DNA of 64,000 nucleotides, from NCBI GenBank assembly GCA_025403435.1, contig CM046354.1:42543779-42607778 (forward strand), in the 5' to 3' direction. This stretch comes from Artocarpus heterophyllus (taxonomy: Eukaryota; Streptophyta; Magnoliopsida; Rosales; Moraceae). Numbering within the stretch: position 1 is the stretch's first letter; every line of letters starts with the position of its first letter. Below, piece after piece: positions 35,201 through 46,760 of this stretch. The notes beneath the pieces were generated by a model. It was not told the DNA's origin. It was given only the letters and a program-made list of their open reading frames with translations, and made no database searches. Both the position numbers and the translations under genes were made by a program.

Positions 35201-36174
35201 TGCTAATTGGCAATGACGTTGGGGCGTTGTCATCGGTCAAATTATAGTTGACCAAGCAGTTTGACATGAAGGACTTAGGTGAGGCTAATTTTGTTCTCGG
35301 TATCCAGATCATTGGGGATAGGAAGAACAAAATGATAGCTTTGTCACAGGCCGGCTACATAGATAAAATTCTCAAGAGGTTTGCAATGCAGGATTCCAAG
35401 AAAGGTGGGCAACCATCTAGGTCTAGAATTACTCTTTCTAAGAAAGACTCTCCAAAGTCTTATGAAGAAAGAGAATACATGAAGAAGGTGCCTTATGCTT
35501 CGGCAGTGGGTAGTCTCATGTATGCCATGCTTTGCACACGATCGGATATTAGCTATGCGGTCGGGATTGTAAGTCGATTTCAGGCGGATCCAGGACAGAA
35601 CCATTGGGTTGCGGTAAAGCATATTTTCAAGTACCTAAGAAGGACTCGAGGGTATATGCTTGTGTATTCGGGTGAGGACTTGACTCCTCTAGGATACACT
35701 GATTCAGATTTTCAATCCTGTCTGGATTCTAGGAAATCGACTTCGGGGTTTGTGTTTACTCTGGGTGGCGGTGCCATCAGTTGGAGAAGTGTGAAGCAAG
35801 ATTGCACTTTGGATTCAACGATGGAGGCCAAGTATGTGGCGGCTAGTGATGCATCGAAAGAAGCAGTGTGGCTCCGCAAGTTCCTTGGGGTTCTTGAGGT
35901 AGTTCCTGGTATGGATAAGGCGGTATCACTGTACTGTGATAACAGTGCGGCGGTAGCTAATGCTAAGGAACCAAGATTTCACAAGAAGAGTAAGCATATT
36001 GATCGAAAGTATCATGTGATAAAGGACTTCGTTGAGGGCGGGCATGTCACGGTGTGCAAGATCGCATCAGAGGACAATTTAGCTGATCCATTTATGAAGA
36101 CACTTACTGAGAGAGTCTTCGAGAGGCATGTGGAAGCTATGGGGATGCGAAATTTGTTGTATTTACTCACTTAG
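32223..36174 (+). pseudogene. Copia-D gag-pol polyprotein, broken at four places
   Basis: Starts at ATG 32223 (MSKNALSSILDKNQLTGENY), a typical copia gag start. Domains: gag core; CCHC knuckle CFFCGKVGHIKKHC (32978-33019); protease with DSGA (near 33107); GAG-pre-integrase ([17 protein letters not shown]); integrase core ([47 protein letters not shown]); reverse transcriptase ([31 protein letters not shown] near 35190); RNase H (GYTDSDFQSCLDSRKSTSG, STMEAKYVAASDA). Breaks: a frameshift near 32575; TAG at 33425-33427 in frame; a frameshift between about 34613 and 34640; TAG at 35245-35247 in frame, where relatives carry Trp. All catalytic motifs are still readable, so inactivation is fairly recent. 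Confidence 0.94.
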
Positions 36175-36175
36175 T

Positions 36176-36188
36176 GCAAGTGGGAGAT
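36176..36188 (+). promoter_or_regulatory. Copia-D polypurine tract
   Basis: GCAAGTGGGAGAT directly before the 3' LTR; the classic copia second-strand primer. Confidence 0.9.
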
Positions 36189-38198
36189 TGTTAGACATGT
36201 ATGCCCTAAGGAGTAAAAATGTAATTCGTTTTTGGAGACATTTTTATCAATAAAGAATTTATTCTTTTATATATGCCAAATCTTGTCCTCTTTACGTTCA
36301 TATTTGTTGAATGTATGATAAGCAAACAGTACTCTGAGACTGTCAGTCTAAACCTTAAGAATTGGGCATATGATGGGATGATTATGCGGTAGACACGATT
36401 CTTAAGGTGATGGTCTAAAACATATGATCCGCAATCGAGAGAATAAAGTTGGGCGCTTTATTCATGTAAAGATTGTTATGTTGTCTATATCCCTTTTGGG
36501 AGAAGGTTTGTCTTGACCATTGGAATTGGACTCCGTGAATAGAAACATTGGCGCGTTGTCATAGGTGACGACGTGTTGGATTGGGACATAAAGTGAATTG
36601 ATTTGGATTAATAATTCTGTCTTTGCAAATCGATTCACTTTAGACAGTCATTTGTTTTGTATCTTAATCTTGAGATGAATAGTGGGCCCGTTGTCTTGAC
36701 TTGTGTCTTTTGATGTGCCAAAGGGTGACACCCACATCTCTATAGTGGTGTGCATGCCGGTACATTGGAGGCATGACTCTTGATAGCATAGACTTGTTAT
36801 TCATAGATATGGAATCCATAGCTCCTCTTTAGGAGTAATGATATCGTCTTATATGCGTTGTCCTGTAATTGGAAAACTGGAGCGCTCAACCATTTGGATA
36901 CATATGTGTAACCGAATGGTATACTATCTTTGGATGGTTAGTTTTCTAATGGTGAGACAATGGAACGTAAGATAAAAATAATCGGGAAGGTAAGACAGAA
37001 CTTGTCCTTAAGCCGATTATGGATTATCATATGGGGATACGATACACTATGATATGTCAAGGAGACTTAGCTACACGAGCTTCGTAATTCTATAAAGTTC
37101 GAGAGTGCAGCTCCAAGCTTTTAGTGGAGTAACGTTGGAGTTGATAATTGTGAAATGTATATCTGGGATATTCGGTTTCATAATTATCATGAGCTTGAAC
37201 TTTATAGGTCCATTTTGGTCCCCTTTGCTAGCTCACAAAGTCCTGTAACGACACGGCGTGCTTTTCTAATAATTGGTGACTTATGTTGGATTTATCAGAT
37301 TGGTTTAAAATTTGTAAGAATCAAATAATTCATGTCTGTTTATCGGTTGAATTAATTTTGTAAGAAATTAGTTCAAGATAAACTTGTTGAATTATTACGA
37401 TCAGATAATTCTTGTCTGTTTATCGGTTGTCTTAATTTTGGACAAAATTAGAACAAGATAAACTTGTAGAATTATTGTGAATTGATTTATTTTCTTAGAG
37501 ATTATCTTGATAAAGTTTGTTTTGATCAGATAACTTCTCTATTGGGTTATTTGAATCAAAACTGAGACTTTATCCTTTAGAATCTCAGGTGGAAAATAAA
37601 AGATTCACGGAGATTTTTTCTCGGGAGTTCGGCTTGCCGGATGACGTGTTCGGCATACCGATCATAATGTTCGGCCTGCCGATTAACAGAGATAAGATTA
37701 CGCGTTTTTCACGCGGATCTTATCAGTTATTGATTCGAACTTGATTCTGTTTCGATTTTTTGAGACCTAATCTGATATGGACTGACCTCAGGACCAATAG
37801 GTATAAAAAGGGAGTGAGTCTCATGATTTACTCAGATCAATTTGAGAGATTAAGAGTGATACTCTTCTAGTGAGCATCTGAAAACTCCCTGAGAGCTTTT
37901 GTTCACAAATCACAAACACTAGCTTTGGGTTCTCTCTATTGGTTGGAAGGAGAGTCACCGGTGGAAGAGCTGTATGTGTGAGCCCACACTCACTCCGGTT
38001 GTGGATAGAGAATAGTAAAGAAGACCAGTTGGTTGAGGCTCTTCTGGAACGTTACTTCTCTTCACAGGCTGCGGAGGATCTTCACACAAAGGTTAGTAAG
38101 ATCTCTCTAATTCATACATATAACATGTCAAACTTGTGTTTTGGAAATTACTCTGATGAAATTTTTTAAAAATTCCGCTGCACACTTTATTTCCAACA
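36189..38198 (+). repeat. Copia-D 3' LTR (2,010 bp)
   Basis: TGTTAGACATG to TTTCCAACA, colinear with the 5' LTR. TATA box near 37802; inverted motif copies at 37627-37683; donor-like site at 38091/38092. Confidence 0.95.
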
Positions 38199-38203
38199 TT
38201 GAT
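38199..38203 (+). repeat. Target-site duplication TTGAT, right copy (Copia-D)
   Basis: Matches 28565-28569. The solo LTR continues from 38204. Confidence 0.95.
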
Positions 38204-39603
38204 AGCATAGACTTGTTATTCATAGATATGGAATCCAAAGCTCCTCTTTATGAGTAATGATATCCTCTTATATGCATTATCCTGTAATTGAAAAACTAGA
38301 GCGTTCAACCATTTGGATACATAGGTGTAACCGAATGGTATACTGTCTTTGGATGTTTAGTTTTCTGATGGTTAGATAATGGAACATAAGATAAAAATAA
38401 TCGGAAAGGCAAGATAGAACTTGTCCTTAAGACAGTTATGGATAATCATATAGGGATAAGATACACTATAATATGTCATAGAGACTTAGCTATACGAGCT
38501 TCGTAATTCTATGTAGTTCAGGAGTGCAGCTCCAAGCTTTTAGTGGAGTAACGTTGGGGTTGATAATTATGAAATATATATCTGGGATATTCGGTTTCGT
38601 AATTATCGGTAGCATGAACTCTATAGGTCCATTTGGTCCCCTTTGCTAGCTCACAACATCCTGTAATAATACGGCGTGCTTTTTTAATAATTGGTGACTT
38701 ATGTCAGATTTATTAGATTGGTTAAAATTTGGAAGAATCAAATAATTCATGTCTGTTTATCGGTTGAATTAATTTTGTGATAAAATTGATTCAAGATAAA
38801 CTTGTTGAATTATTAGACTCGAATAATTCTTATCAGTCTATCGGTTGATTTAATTTTGGAAAAATTAGCTCAAGATAAACTTGTAGAATTATTTGGAATT
38901 CATTTATTTTCTTAGAGATTATCTAGATAAAGTTGTTTTGATTAGATAACTTCTCTATTGGGTTATTTGAATTAAAACTGAGACTTTATCCTATAGAATC
39001 TCTGGTCAAAAATAAAATATTCGAGGAGATATTTATTCGATAGTTCGGCCTACCGAAGGACCTATTCAGCCTGATCGGGCTGCCGATGAGCGAAGGATAA
39101 AACTACGCATTTTTACGCAGATCTTATCAGATTTTGATCTGATTTTGATTCTGGTTTAAATTTTTGAGACCTAATCTGATAAGGACTGACCCTAGGACCA
39201 ACATCTATAAATAGGGATTAAGTCTTAAGAGTTACTCAGATCAATTGAGAGATTAAGAGTGATACTATGCTGTTGAGAATTTGGAAACTCCCTGAGAGCT
39301 TTTGTTCACAAATCACGAACACTAGCTTTGGGTTCTCTTGATTTGTTGGAAGGAGAGTCACCTAGAGGAAGAGCTATACGTGTGAGCCCACACTCACTCC
39401 GATCGTGGATAGAGAATAGCAAAGAAGACCAGTTGGTTGAGGCTCTTCTGGAACGTTACTTTTCTTCACGTTTTGTAAGGGTTCTTCGGCAATCAAAGGT
39501 TAGTAAGATCTGTTTAATTTATGCATATAGCATGTCAAACTTGTGTTTTAGAAAATACTCTAATATAAAATTTTAAAATTCACTGCGCACTATTTTTCCA
39601 ACA

Positions 39604-39608
39604 CTATC
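39604..39608 (+). repeat. Target-site duplication CTATC, right copy (solo LTR)
   Basis: Matches 27969-27973. Copia-C coding sequence resumes here. Confidence 0.92.
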
Positions 39609-40521
39609 CATAACGTGAAGTGCTCATTTAGCAAACTTCTTGTTTCCTTGAACCCATACAGTGAAACACGAACTTGATTAGTTGCTCCAGGATCTATGAC
39701 CTATGTGTCACTTGATTCTTCAACTAAAAAAGTCTCAATAATCAGAAGTTTACACTTACCTTCTTTAGCGAGAAAGTCCTTACAATTCTTCTATTTTTTT
39801 ATTATTTTGCCCTTGGTTGATGGAATAGAAGACTTACCGTTCTTGGCTTTTTGCTCTTTTTCATTCCCAAAGTTGGAGTTGGAACCATATGTAACCCGCC
39901 TTGATCGCCTCACCACCAGTTGGTGCTTCCTTAATCAAGTATTTGAACCCCTGCAATTGTTTTATCAACTTAGTTAAGGTTACATTCTATCTATTGCTCA
40001 GATTATATGAAGCTCTGAATGGGATGAACTCCTTAGAAAAAGTCCTAAAAAACACATTCATTTGTGACTTAGCATCAATATCAACTCCATGAGTTTTAGT
40101 CTTAGCAAGGCAACTCATGACCAACATCATGTGATCCTTTATAGATGTCCTTGGTTTTTGTTTACAATTAAGAAGCTTTCAAAGAGCCTCTTGCTGCTTT
40201 GTTAAGGCTTAGCCTCCAAACATGTCCTTAAAATTATCCATGATCTACCGAGCAGTTTCATGATCTTCATGTTGAGCATGTAGCATGTTATTCATGCTAG
40301 CCATAATATTGCAGCAGACTTGATAGTCAGTATCTTTCTAGCGATCATACAGTTGGGTTTTTTTTATTAGTAGATTGACCTATAGGCGTGGGAGGATAGA
40401 GTGCGGTTAGCAAAAATTTGAGTTTGAATAGGACAATATTAAGGTTTCGTTTCCTATCTTTATAATTCTCATCCGTTAAAGTGCTTTTGTTAAGTCATGA
40501 AGATAAAGCGTTTTTAGACAT
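39604..40521 (-). pseudogene. Copia-C gag-protease fragment
   Basis: The minus-strand ATG at 40521 aligns with the Copia-D gag start (ATGTCTAAAAACGCTTTATC). The sequence follows Copia-D gag through the Lys-rich linker (39785-39850) into the protease start near 39690-39640 (VIDPGATN-like; DSGA has become DPGA). Numerous frameshifts and stops. It ends at the solo-LTR insertion and continues at 27973. Confidence 0.85.
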
Positions 40522-42043
40522 TTTATATTTACAATAAGATTCATATATTAAACATAAACAAACAAATAATAATAATTTATTAAAATAACACAAACATGTA
40601 GGTAAATGTGTGTATTTATGTGTCAAATCCTTGAAGAAATCCCAACCTTACAATGAGAATTTTTAACTTCGAGTTTGACAAGCCACATAGAGGAGACTTC
40701 CCAATCTCAATTAGAAATACAGATCCATCCGATTAGTATATACCATCTAAGGCTCGTCTTGGTCTTGCATATACTAAAAATCGCTCCCTTTGGCCATTAA
40801 CTTTATTAAAAGAGCTCCTAAGCGAGGTTAATAATAAAATTAATCTTGAATGTTTAACCATCATTTCAACTACTTTATCCATGGTTTATAATCATTACCT
40901 AAGGGTGAACAATTATAAAATATGCTAAAGCAAATTATCCTTTTAGAGATCGAACCAAGTACATGATGTATCCTTTTCTAAAGGCCGAAGTCACCATGTA
41001 TTATTTATGGATCAATGATGAAGGCCTTAGATCTTCTTTTCAAAAACCTTCTCCCACTCTATATTTTAGAAATCCAGGCCTTGTGTTAACATACATGAAT
41101 AATTTCTAATGAGCAACACTCCCTTTCTACATGACATATTATCAACATACATCGCAGAACATATTATAAGGTAAACATGCAATGCAATAAGCAAAGTTAC
41201 AAACAATATAATAAATAATCATAATATTATGATTCCACCCTAGAAAAAATAAAATAACAATTATAAAATTTAATTAAAACATTTTATTAATTCTTCATTT
41301 TGTATCTTCTCGTAGTATCATTCTTCATATAGTGTCTGTCTTCAATCTAATCTCATATAGGTTGAAATTTATTATATAGTTATCATAGAATTTCCAAAAG
41401 TTTTTCAAATTGCTTCATTGAATATGAAACTTTTGAAAAATAATGCAAAATAGCTTCTAATGTCGGGCAGTTGACCGCCGATAACAAGGGTCGATCGATC
41501 GGCTTTGTCCAATAGATCGTTAGTGATATTGTAGCCGATCAACCGAACTACCAAGAGGGTTGTCAATCGGCCTATCGCAGAAGCTAGACCCAAGAGCGAT
41601 TTTTGTTAATTATTTTTCAAGTTCAATATTTAATAACAATTTAACAATTTATGAAAAATTTTATAAACACAAAAAATAAATAAACTTGCAGTCCACTCAA
41701 TCTTTTCTTCAAATAATATTTTAATATAACTTTACAAACCAAAATTAAAATAATAAATCTTAGGCAGTGATGATGGACATCTAATTATATGAAAAACCTA
41801 GGTACACATTCTAACCTCCAAGGAACCATAACCAAAGAAATTAATTAATTAAAATGTAAATTTAATTAATAACAATTTTAAATAAGCTTTTACCATATAC
41901 TCTCATGAAAACATATAATTATATAAAAACTCTAACGTGACAACTATCTAAAAAATATTATTCAATCATAAGAGAGATTAAAATCACATAATTTATGTGC
42001 ATAGCATGATCTAGAAAACTCATAAAAACTTCGTAAAACCATG
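40522..42043 (-). other. Copia-C untranslated leader
   Basis: Colinear in layout with the Copia-D leader. It keeps CCCTAGG-type repeats around 40740-41060 and a heavily decayed motif array at 41464-41582 (TCGGGCAGTTGACCGCCGA, CGATCGGC, GCCGATCAACCGAAC, ATCGGCCTATCG). No coding sequence. Confidence 0.7.
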
Positions 42044-42055
42044 GCTCTAATACCA
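42044..42055 (-). promoter_or_regulatory. Copia-C primer-binding site
   Basis: The minus strand reads TGGTATTAGAGC, two bases from the LTR end. Confidence 0.85.
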
Positions 42056-42057
42056 AT

Positions 42058-43931
42058 TATTAGAAAATAAGTACGCAGTAGAATTTTAAAAATTTTTAAC
42101 AAAAGTTTTTTCCACAAAATGAGTTAGACATACTATGTAAAAAAAATTAAACTAAAATCTTCGTACCTTTTATAGATCGAAAACTGCACTACTGGCAAAA
42201 CAATTTTTCTTAGAACTGCTACTAGAGAACTTCTACCAAAAGAGCCTCAACCAATGGGACTTCCTTGCTATCCTCTCTTCCATGATCGGAGTGCAGGTGG
42301 TCATACGTCATTCAGCCTCTCCTCAAGAAATGTCTCCATCCAATCACTCGAGAAAGCTAAGAGCTAATGTTTGAGAAGTTGAACAATAGCCCTATGGCAG
42401 TTTCAAACTCTTCCTAGCAACATACTTTTCGCTAAATCTCTCAAGTGATCTAAGAAACAATAAAAAATTGTTTCCTTTATATAAAGTCAAATTAGGACCA
42501 GTCCTTATCATATTCAACTTTAAAATTCAAGTTTGGGTCAATTTTAGCCTAAAAAACACATGCATTGTGGATTGTTGACCTACAGAGGTGGTCGACCATC
42601 TTTTGTTCATGGCGGTCAACCAATTTAAACCAGTTGGATAAATTCTATTTTATTTGATCTAGGTATCCTTCATAGAGCCTTAGTTTAAATTTAAATAACC
42701 CGATAGAAAAGTTATTTGATTAAAATAGTCATACATAGATAATTCCATACAAATAAAATATAGTCAAATAATCCAACACGTTTATTTTAAATTAATTTAT
42801 AAAATTAATTCAACCAATAAACTAACATGAGTTATTAAATCCAATCAATCAAATTTTAGCCAATATAAAAATTAACATAACTCACCAATTTGTAAAAAAA
42901 AAAACACGTCGTATCATTACAAGAATATGTGAGCTAGCAAAGGAGACCTGACAGACATATGTAGATGAAGCTCCTATGATTATAAAATAGCATATCCCTG
43001 ACATGTATATTTTTTAATTATTAACTCTAAAGCTATTCCACTAAAAGTTTAGAGCTAGACTCTTGAACTATATATAAATTATGAAACTTTAATAAGTATA
43101 TCGTCTATGACGTATCATAACATGTAACATCCTCATAAGATATTCATAATTAGCTTAAAGTTGAATATTGTTTTATCTTTCCAATTATATTTATCTTATG
43201 TTTCATTATCTTACTATTGGAAAACTTACTATTCATAACAAATACAAGTAGTGCACCATTCAGTTACATAAATGTATCCAAATAGTTGAGCGCTCTAGTT
43301 TCCAATTACAAGATAGTCCCTATAACAAAATATCATTAACTCTACTAAAGAGCTATGGAGTCCATATCTATGAATAACTAGTCTACATCAATCAAGAGTC
43401 ATGTCTAATGTATTAGCATGCATACCTTTATATAACTTAGGATGTCACTACCACTTATTCATTTCAGGATTAAGACGTAATAAATATGATTGTCTAAAGT
43501 GAATTGATTTCATTGAAATGAAATTATTAACTAAATCAGTTCATCTTTAATCCCGATCCAATATATTGTCACCAGTGACAATGCACTAATGTCTTTACTC
43601 ATGGAGTCCCACTCCGATGACCAAGACAAGTCATCTCCTATTAGGGATGTAGACACGAATAAAGCACCCAACTTTATTCCCTCGATCACGGACCTTTTAT
43701 GTTTAGACCATCACCTTAGGATTCATGTATTCTGCATAATTTGTCCATCATATGTACGATCTTAAAGGTTTAAATTGATAGTCTCAAACTTATGTCTACT
43801 TATCATATATTCAACATAAGTAAACATTAAAAGGACAATGTTTGATATATGACTAAAATGATATTTCTTTATTGATTAAATGTCTCTAAAAACTATTACA
43901 TTATTTAATTCTTAGGGCAACTAGTCCAACA
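42058..43931 (-). repeat. Copia-C 5' LTR (about 1,874 bp)
   Basis: The minus strand starts TGTTGGACTAG...GCCCTAAG, clearly related to the Copia-D LTR start. It runs to TTTTCTAATA next to the primer-binding site. Inside, the segment matching the Copia-D short ORF (plus-strand 42225-42330) keeps ATTGGTTGAGGCTCTT. The possible outer TSD base set is AGATT (43932-43936); the partner copy is lost. Confidence 0.85.
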
Positions 43932-44254
43932 AGATTATTCTTTATAAGTGATTACTTTGTGTTTCAAAAAAAAGTTAAAGCTTTGTTCTATGTGAAAGTG
44001 CTCAAACGGTTTAACTTCACCGTCAGAGTAGTATTATCATGTGTTCTTGTTGCTCATTCCCACTGTTGTATCCTTCACTAGAAGATAGACACTAAACAAC
44101 ATTGTGCACCTATGGTGAGTGGGCAAATCTAGCTTTGGAAAATTGTTTGAGATATGGATCAATCTTGCTACTTCATTACACAATTTTTCTAGTTTCTCAT
44201 ACTGCAGCTGTTAACGTTGGTTTGTTTTATTTTTTTTTCTTTCTTTGTTAATAT
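43932..44254. other. AT-rich spacer between Copia-C and the CACTA-like element
   Basis: No ORF, repeat or RNA gene recognised. Confidence 0.5.
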
Positions 44255-44269
44255 CACTACTACAGACTG

Positions 44270-44560
44270 CAGAGTTTAAACCCTCGTGGAAAAATTCACG
44301 ACGGTTAAAAAATCATCGTGAAAACTTCAATCGTGGTACAAAATAAAGTTTTCATGACGGTTTTTTACTATCGTGGGATAGCAAAATTGGCACAAAGGGG
44401 ACGTCGTGGGTGTGTATCTTCCACGACTGTTTTTATAAAAACCATCATGGAAGCTTGACCTTCCATGACAATTTTTCTCAAAAGGCTGTTGAAGCATGAC
44501 CTTCCATGACGTTTACCTATAAAACCATCATGAAAGCTTATGCTTCCACGACGATTTTTT
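44270..44560. repeat. Left subterminal repeats of the CACTA-like element
   Basis: Alternating direct and inverted copies of the (C)CACGACGGTTT / AAACCATCGTGG word, each pair able to form a short hairpin. Confidence 0.75.
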
Positions 44561-44989
44561 TGGAGTGGGAAATTGGTATTGCAAAAAAAAATTCTAAAAA
44601 TTTTTTATTTCCCATAGGATGGCCAGTCCCATATGTTATACATTACAACAAGGCCCTAATTGCATACAAAAATTAATGCGATGAACTTCAATTCTTAAAC
44701 CTTTCTTTCTCATGCAATGAACTTTTTTCATCAATGTAGCCCTTCGCTTAAAGTCTACTTTCGGATCAAATTTGATTCACCTTCGTCGCTTATTGCATTC
44801 GTTTCCCTTACTATATTGTGATGAAGATGGAGTGCACTCTTCGTACTTGTCCTTGTACTAGTCACTATCGACCTCGCAAGATATTGTACCTATGCAAAGT
44901 AAGCAAAAACTAACACACATACAGTAATATTAAATTACTATCTTACAGTAAAAGTTTGACAGATTCTAAATTGATATATTACACAATTA

Positions 44990-45545
44990 CATATTAAAAG
45001 CACATATAATAAGTTGACATATTACACATATTCACATAATTTCACATATTCACATATTCACATATTACACATATTCATATCTTCACAAGTTTACAATTTC
45101 AATTGCACAATTTCACATATTCACATAATTTCGCATATTTCACATATTCACAAGTTTACAATTTCAATTACACAATTTCACATATTGACATAATTTTACA
45201 TTTTCACATATTCACAAGTTTACAATTTCACGAACACAATTTCACATATTCACATCTTCACATATTCACAAGTTTATAATTTCAATTACACAATTTCACA
45301 TATCACATATTCACATATATCACATATTCATAAGTTTACAATTTCACAAACACAATTTCACATATTTTACATATTCACGTCTTCACATATTTACAAGTTT
45401 ACAATTTCAATTACACAATTTTACTTATTCACATAATTGCACAGATTATACATATTCACATAATTTCACATATTACACATATTCACAATTTTACAATTTC
45501 AATTACATAATTTCACATATTACACATATTCATATAATTTCACAT
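44990..45545. repeat. AT-rich minisatellite (TTTCACATATTCACA units)
   Basis: Irregular tandem units built from TTTCACATATTCACA and AAGTTTACAATTTCAATTACACAA; about 550 bp. Confidence 0.85.
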
Positions 45546-45569
45546 ATTCACAAAACAAATAAAATTTGT

Positions 45570-45965
45570 GGGGTAGGGGTGGAGGATAAGTGGGCCAAGG
45601 GGGCCGAGGGTGGGGTGGGGTGGGGGGTGGGTGGGGCGAGGGGGGCAGGGGTGGGGCAGGGTGGGGGGGTGGGCGAGGGGGGGCGAGAGTGGGGTAGGGT
45701 GGGTAGGCCGAGGGTTGGTGGGGCATGGAGGGTGAGGGGGGGGGGGGGGGTGTGGGTAGGGCGAGTGGGGCAGGGTGGGGAGAGGGTGGGGGGCAGGTGG
45801 AGCGAGGGTGTTATGGGGGGGTGGGTGGGGTGGGGCAAGTAGGGAGAGGGGGACGGGGTAGGCGGTGGGTGGGGCGAGGGGGGCAAGGTTGGGGTAGGGT
45901 GGGGTGAGGGGGTGAGGGTGGGCGGCTAGGGGCCGGGTGGGGAAGGAGGGGGGTAGTGGGGAGGG
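45570..45965 (+). repeat. G-run tract (GGGGTGGGGCGAGGGGGG type)
   Basis: About 400 bp of plus-strand G runs (mostly three to eight G, one run of more than ten) separated by one to three bases, almost without C. Long apparent ORFs here are low-complexity artefacts. It has strong G-quadruplex potential. Confidence 0.9.
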
Positions 45966-46095
45966 GGAAGCAGAGAGAGAGAGGGAGGGGGAGCTTACTG
46001 GTGGCGAGGAGGCGACGATGGCAGAGAGAGATCTTGAGAGAGAGAGAGATTTTAGAGAGAGTGAGAGAGAGGGAGAGCTTTTAGAGAGAGAGGTA
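45966..46095 (+). repeat. GA-rich microsatellite
   Basis: Imperfect (GA)n with GGGAG interruptions, adjoining the G-run tract. Confidence 0.85.
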
Positions 46096-46149
46096 GGTGG
46101 ATTCAAAATGGGGAGGTGGGCGCACATTTCAAAATTTTAAAGGGGAAAA

Positions 46150-46760
46150 ATGAAGCTTCCATGACGGTTTATGCACAAACTGTCGTGGAAGTTAAGTGTT
46201 GTAAAAACAACCTTCCATGAAGATTTATTTATAAACCATCGTGGAAGCTATTTTACAGCATTATAAATGCTGTAAAAAGATTGCCTTAAAACAACCTTCC
46301 ATTTTAGTTTATAAATAAACTATCGTGGGAGCTATTTTACAACATTATAAATGCTATAAAAAGACAACATTAAAAACAGCCTTCCCGGACCGTTTATTTA
46401 AAAACAGTCATGGAAGCTATATTAAATGCTATAAAAAAACAACGTTCAAAAGAGAGCCTTCCGCAATGGTTTATTTATAAACTATCGTGGGAGCTATTTT
46501 ACAACATTATAAAAGCTATAAAAAAAAAGCCTTCCATGTGGTTAAAAATAGCCTTCCACGGCGGTTTATTTAAAAACCATCGTGGAAGCTATTTTATAGC
46601 ATTTATAATGTAGTAAGTGCTATAAAAAAAAAAGGCTTTTCCTTCCACAACGATTTATTTATAAACCGTCGTGGAAGCTAACATTACATGATGGTTTATG
46701 CATAAAACTGTCTTGTAAGCATCATTACATGATTGTTTATAAAAAAACTGTCGTAAATTG
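46150..46760. repeat. Tandem hairpin repeats near the right end of the CACTA-like element
   Basis: About seven units of roughly 70-110 bp. Each unit has CTTCCACGACGGTTTAT facing ATAAACCGTCGTGGAAG and then CTATTTTACAACATTATAAATGC-like spacer. Arms are up to 15-17 bp with small loops. Another cluster lies at 47160-47320. Confidence 0.85.

Larger units (their letters stand above)
28570..38198 (+). mobile_element. Copia-D: full-length Ty1/copia element (9,629 bp) nested in the solo LTR
   Basis: LTRs 28570-30580 and 36189-38198, primer-binding site, 1.6-kb leader, gag-pol 32223-36174, polypurine tract, TSD TTGAT. The LTRs differ at several positions per few hundred bases, so it is older than Gypsy-B but younger than Copia-C. 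The coding frame has two frameshifts and two in-frame stops. Confidence 0.96.
27974..39603 (+). mobile_element. Solo copia LTR (about 2.0 kb), itself split by Copia-D
   Basis: LTR part one is 27974-28569 and part two 38204-39603, together 1,996 bp. This matches the ~2,010-bp Copia-D LTR end to end. It starts TGTTAGACATG, ends TTCCAACA, and is flanked by the TSD CTATC. There is no internal region of its own, so it is a solo LTR left by LTR-LTR recombination. It diverges clearly from the Copia-D LTRs. It holds TATAAATA (39206) and a decayed motif array (39043-39092). Confidence 0.92.
27357..43931 (-). mobile_element. Copia-C: old minus-strand copia element split by a solo LTR plus Copia-D
   Basis: 5' LTR 42058-43931, primer-binding site 42044-42055, leader, gag-protease 40521-39604, then (beyond the insertion 27974-39603) GAG-pre-integrase and the start of integrase at 27973-27357. 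The reading joins across the insertion: the frame before 39604 gives TLWIG and 27973 continues with GDGS, as in Copia-D LRMGDGS. Everything 3' of early integrase, including the 3' LTR, is lost. It is related to Copia-D but far more decayed. Confidence 0.88.

Noticed and set aside
45520..46127. Long Pro/Ser-rich and Gly-rich ORFs (up to 195 aa) on both strands
   Set aside because: They are translations of the G-run tract and GA microsatellite; stops are absent only because of base composition.
44990..46760. CRISPR-like regular repeats
   Set aside because: Repeat units are diverged, spacing irregular, and the genome is a plant; these are minisatellite and transposon subterminal repeats.
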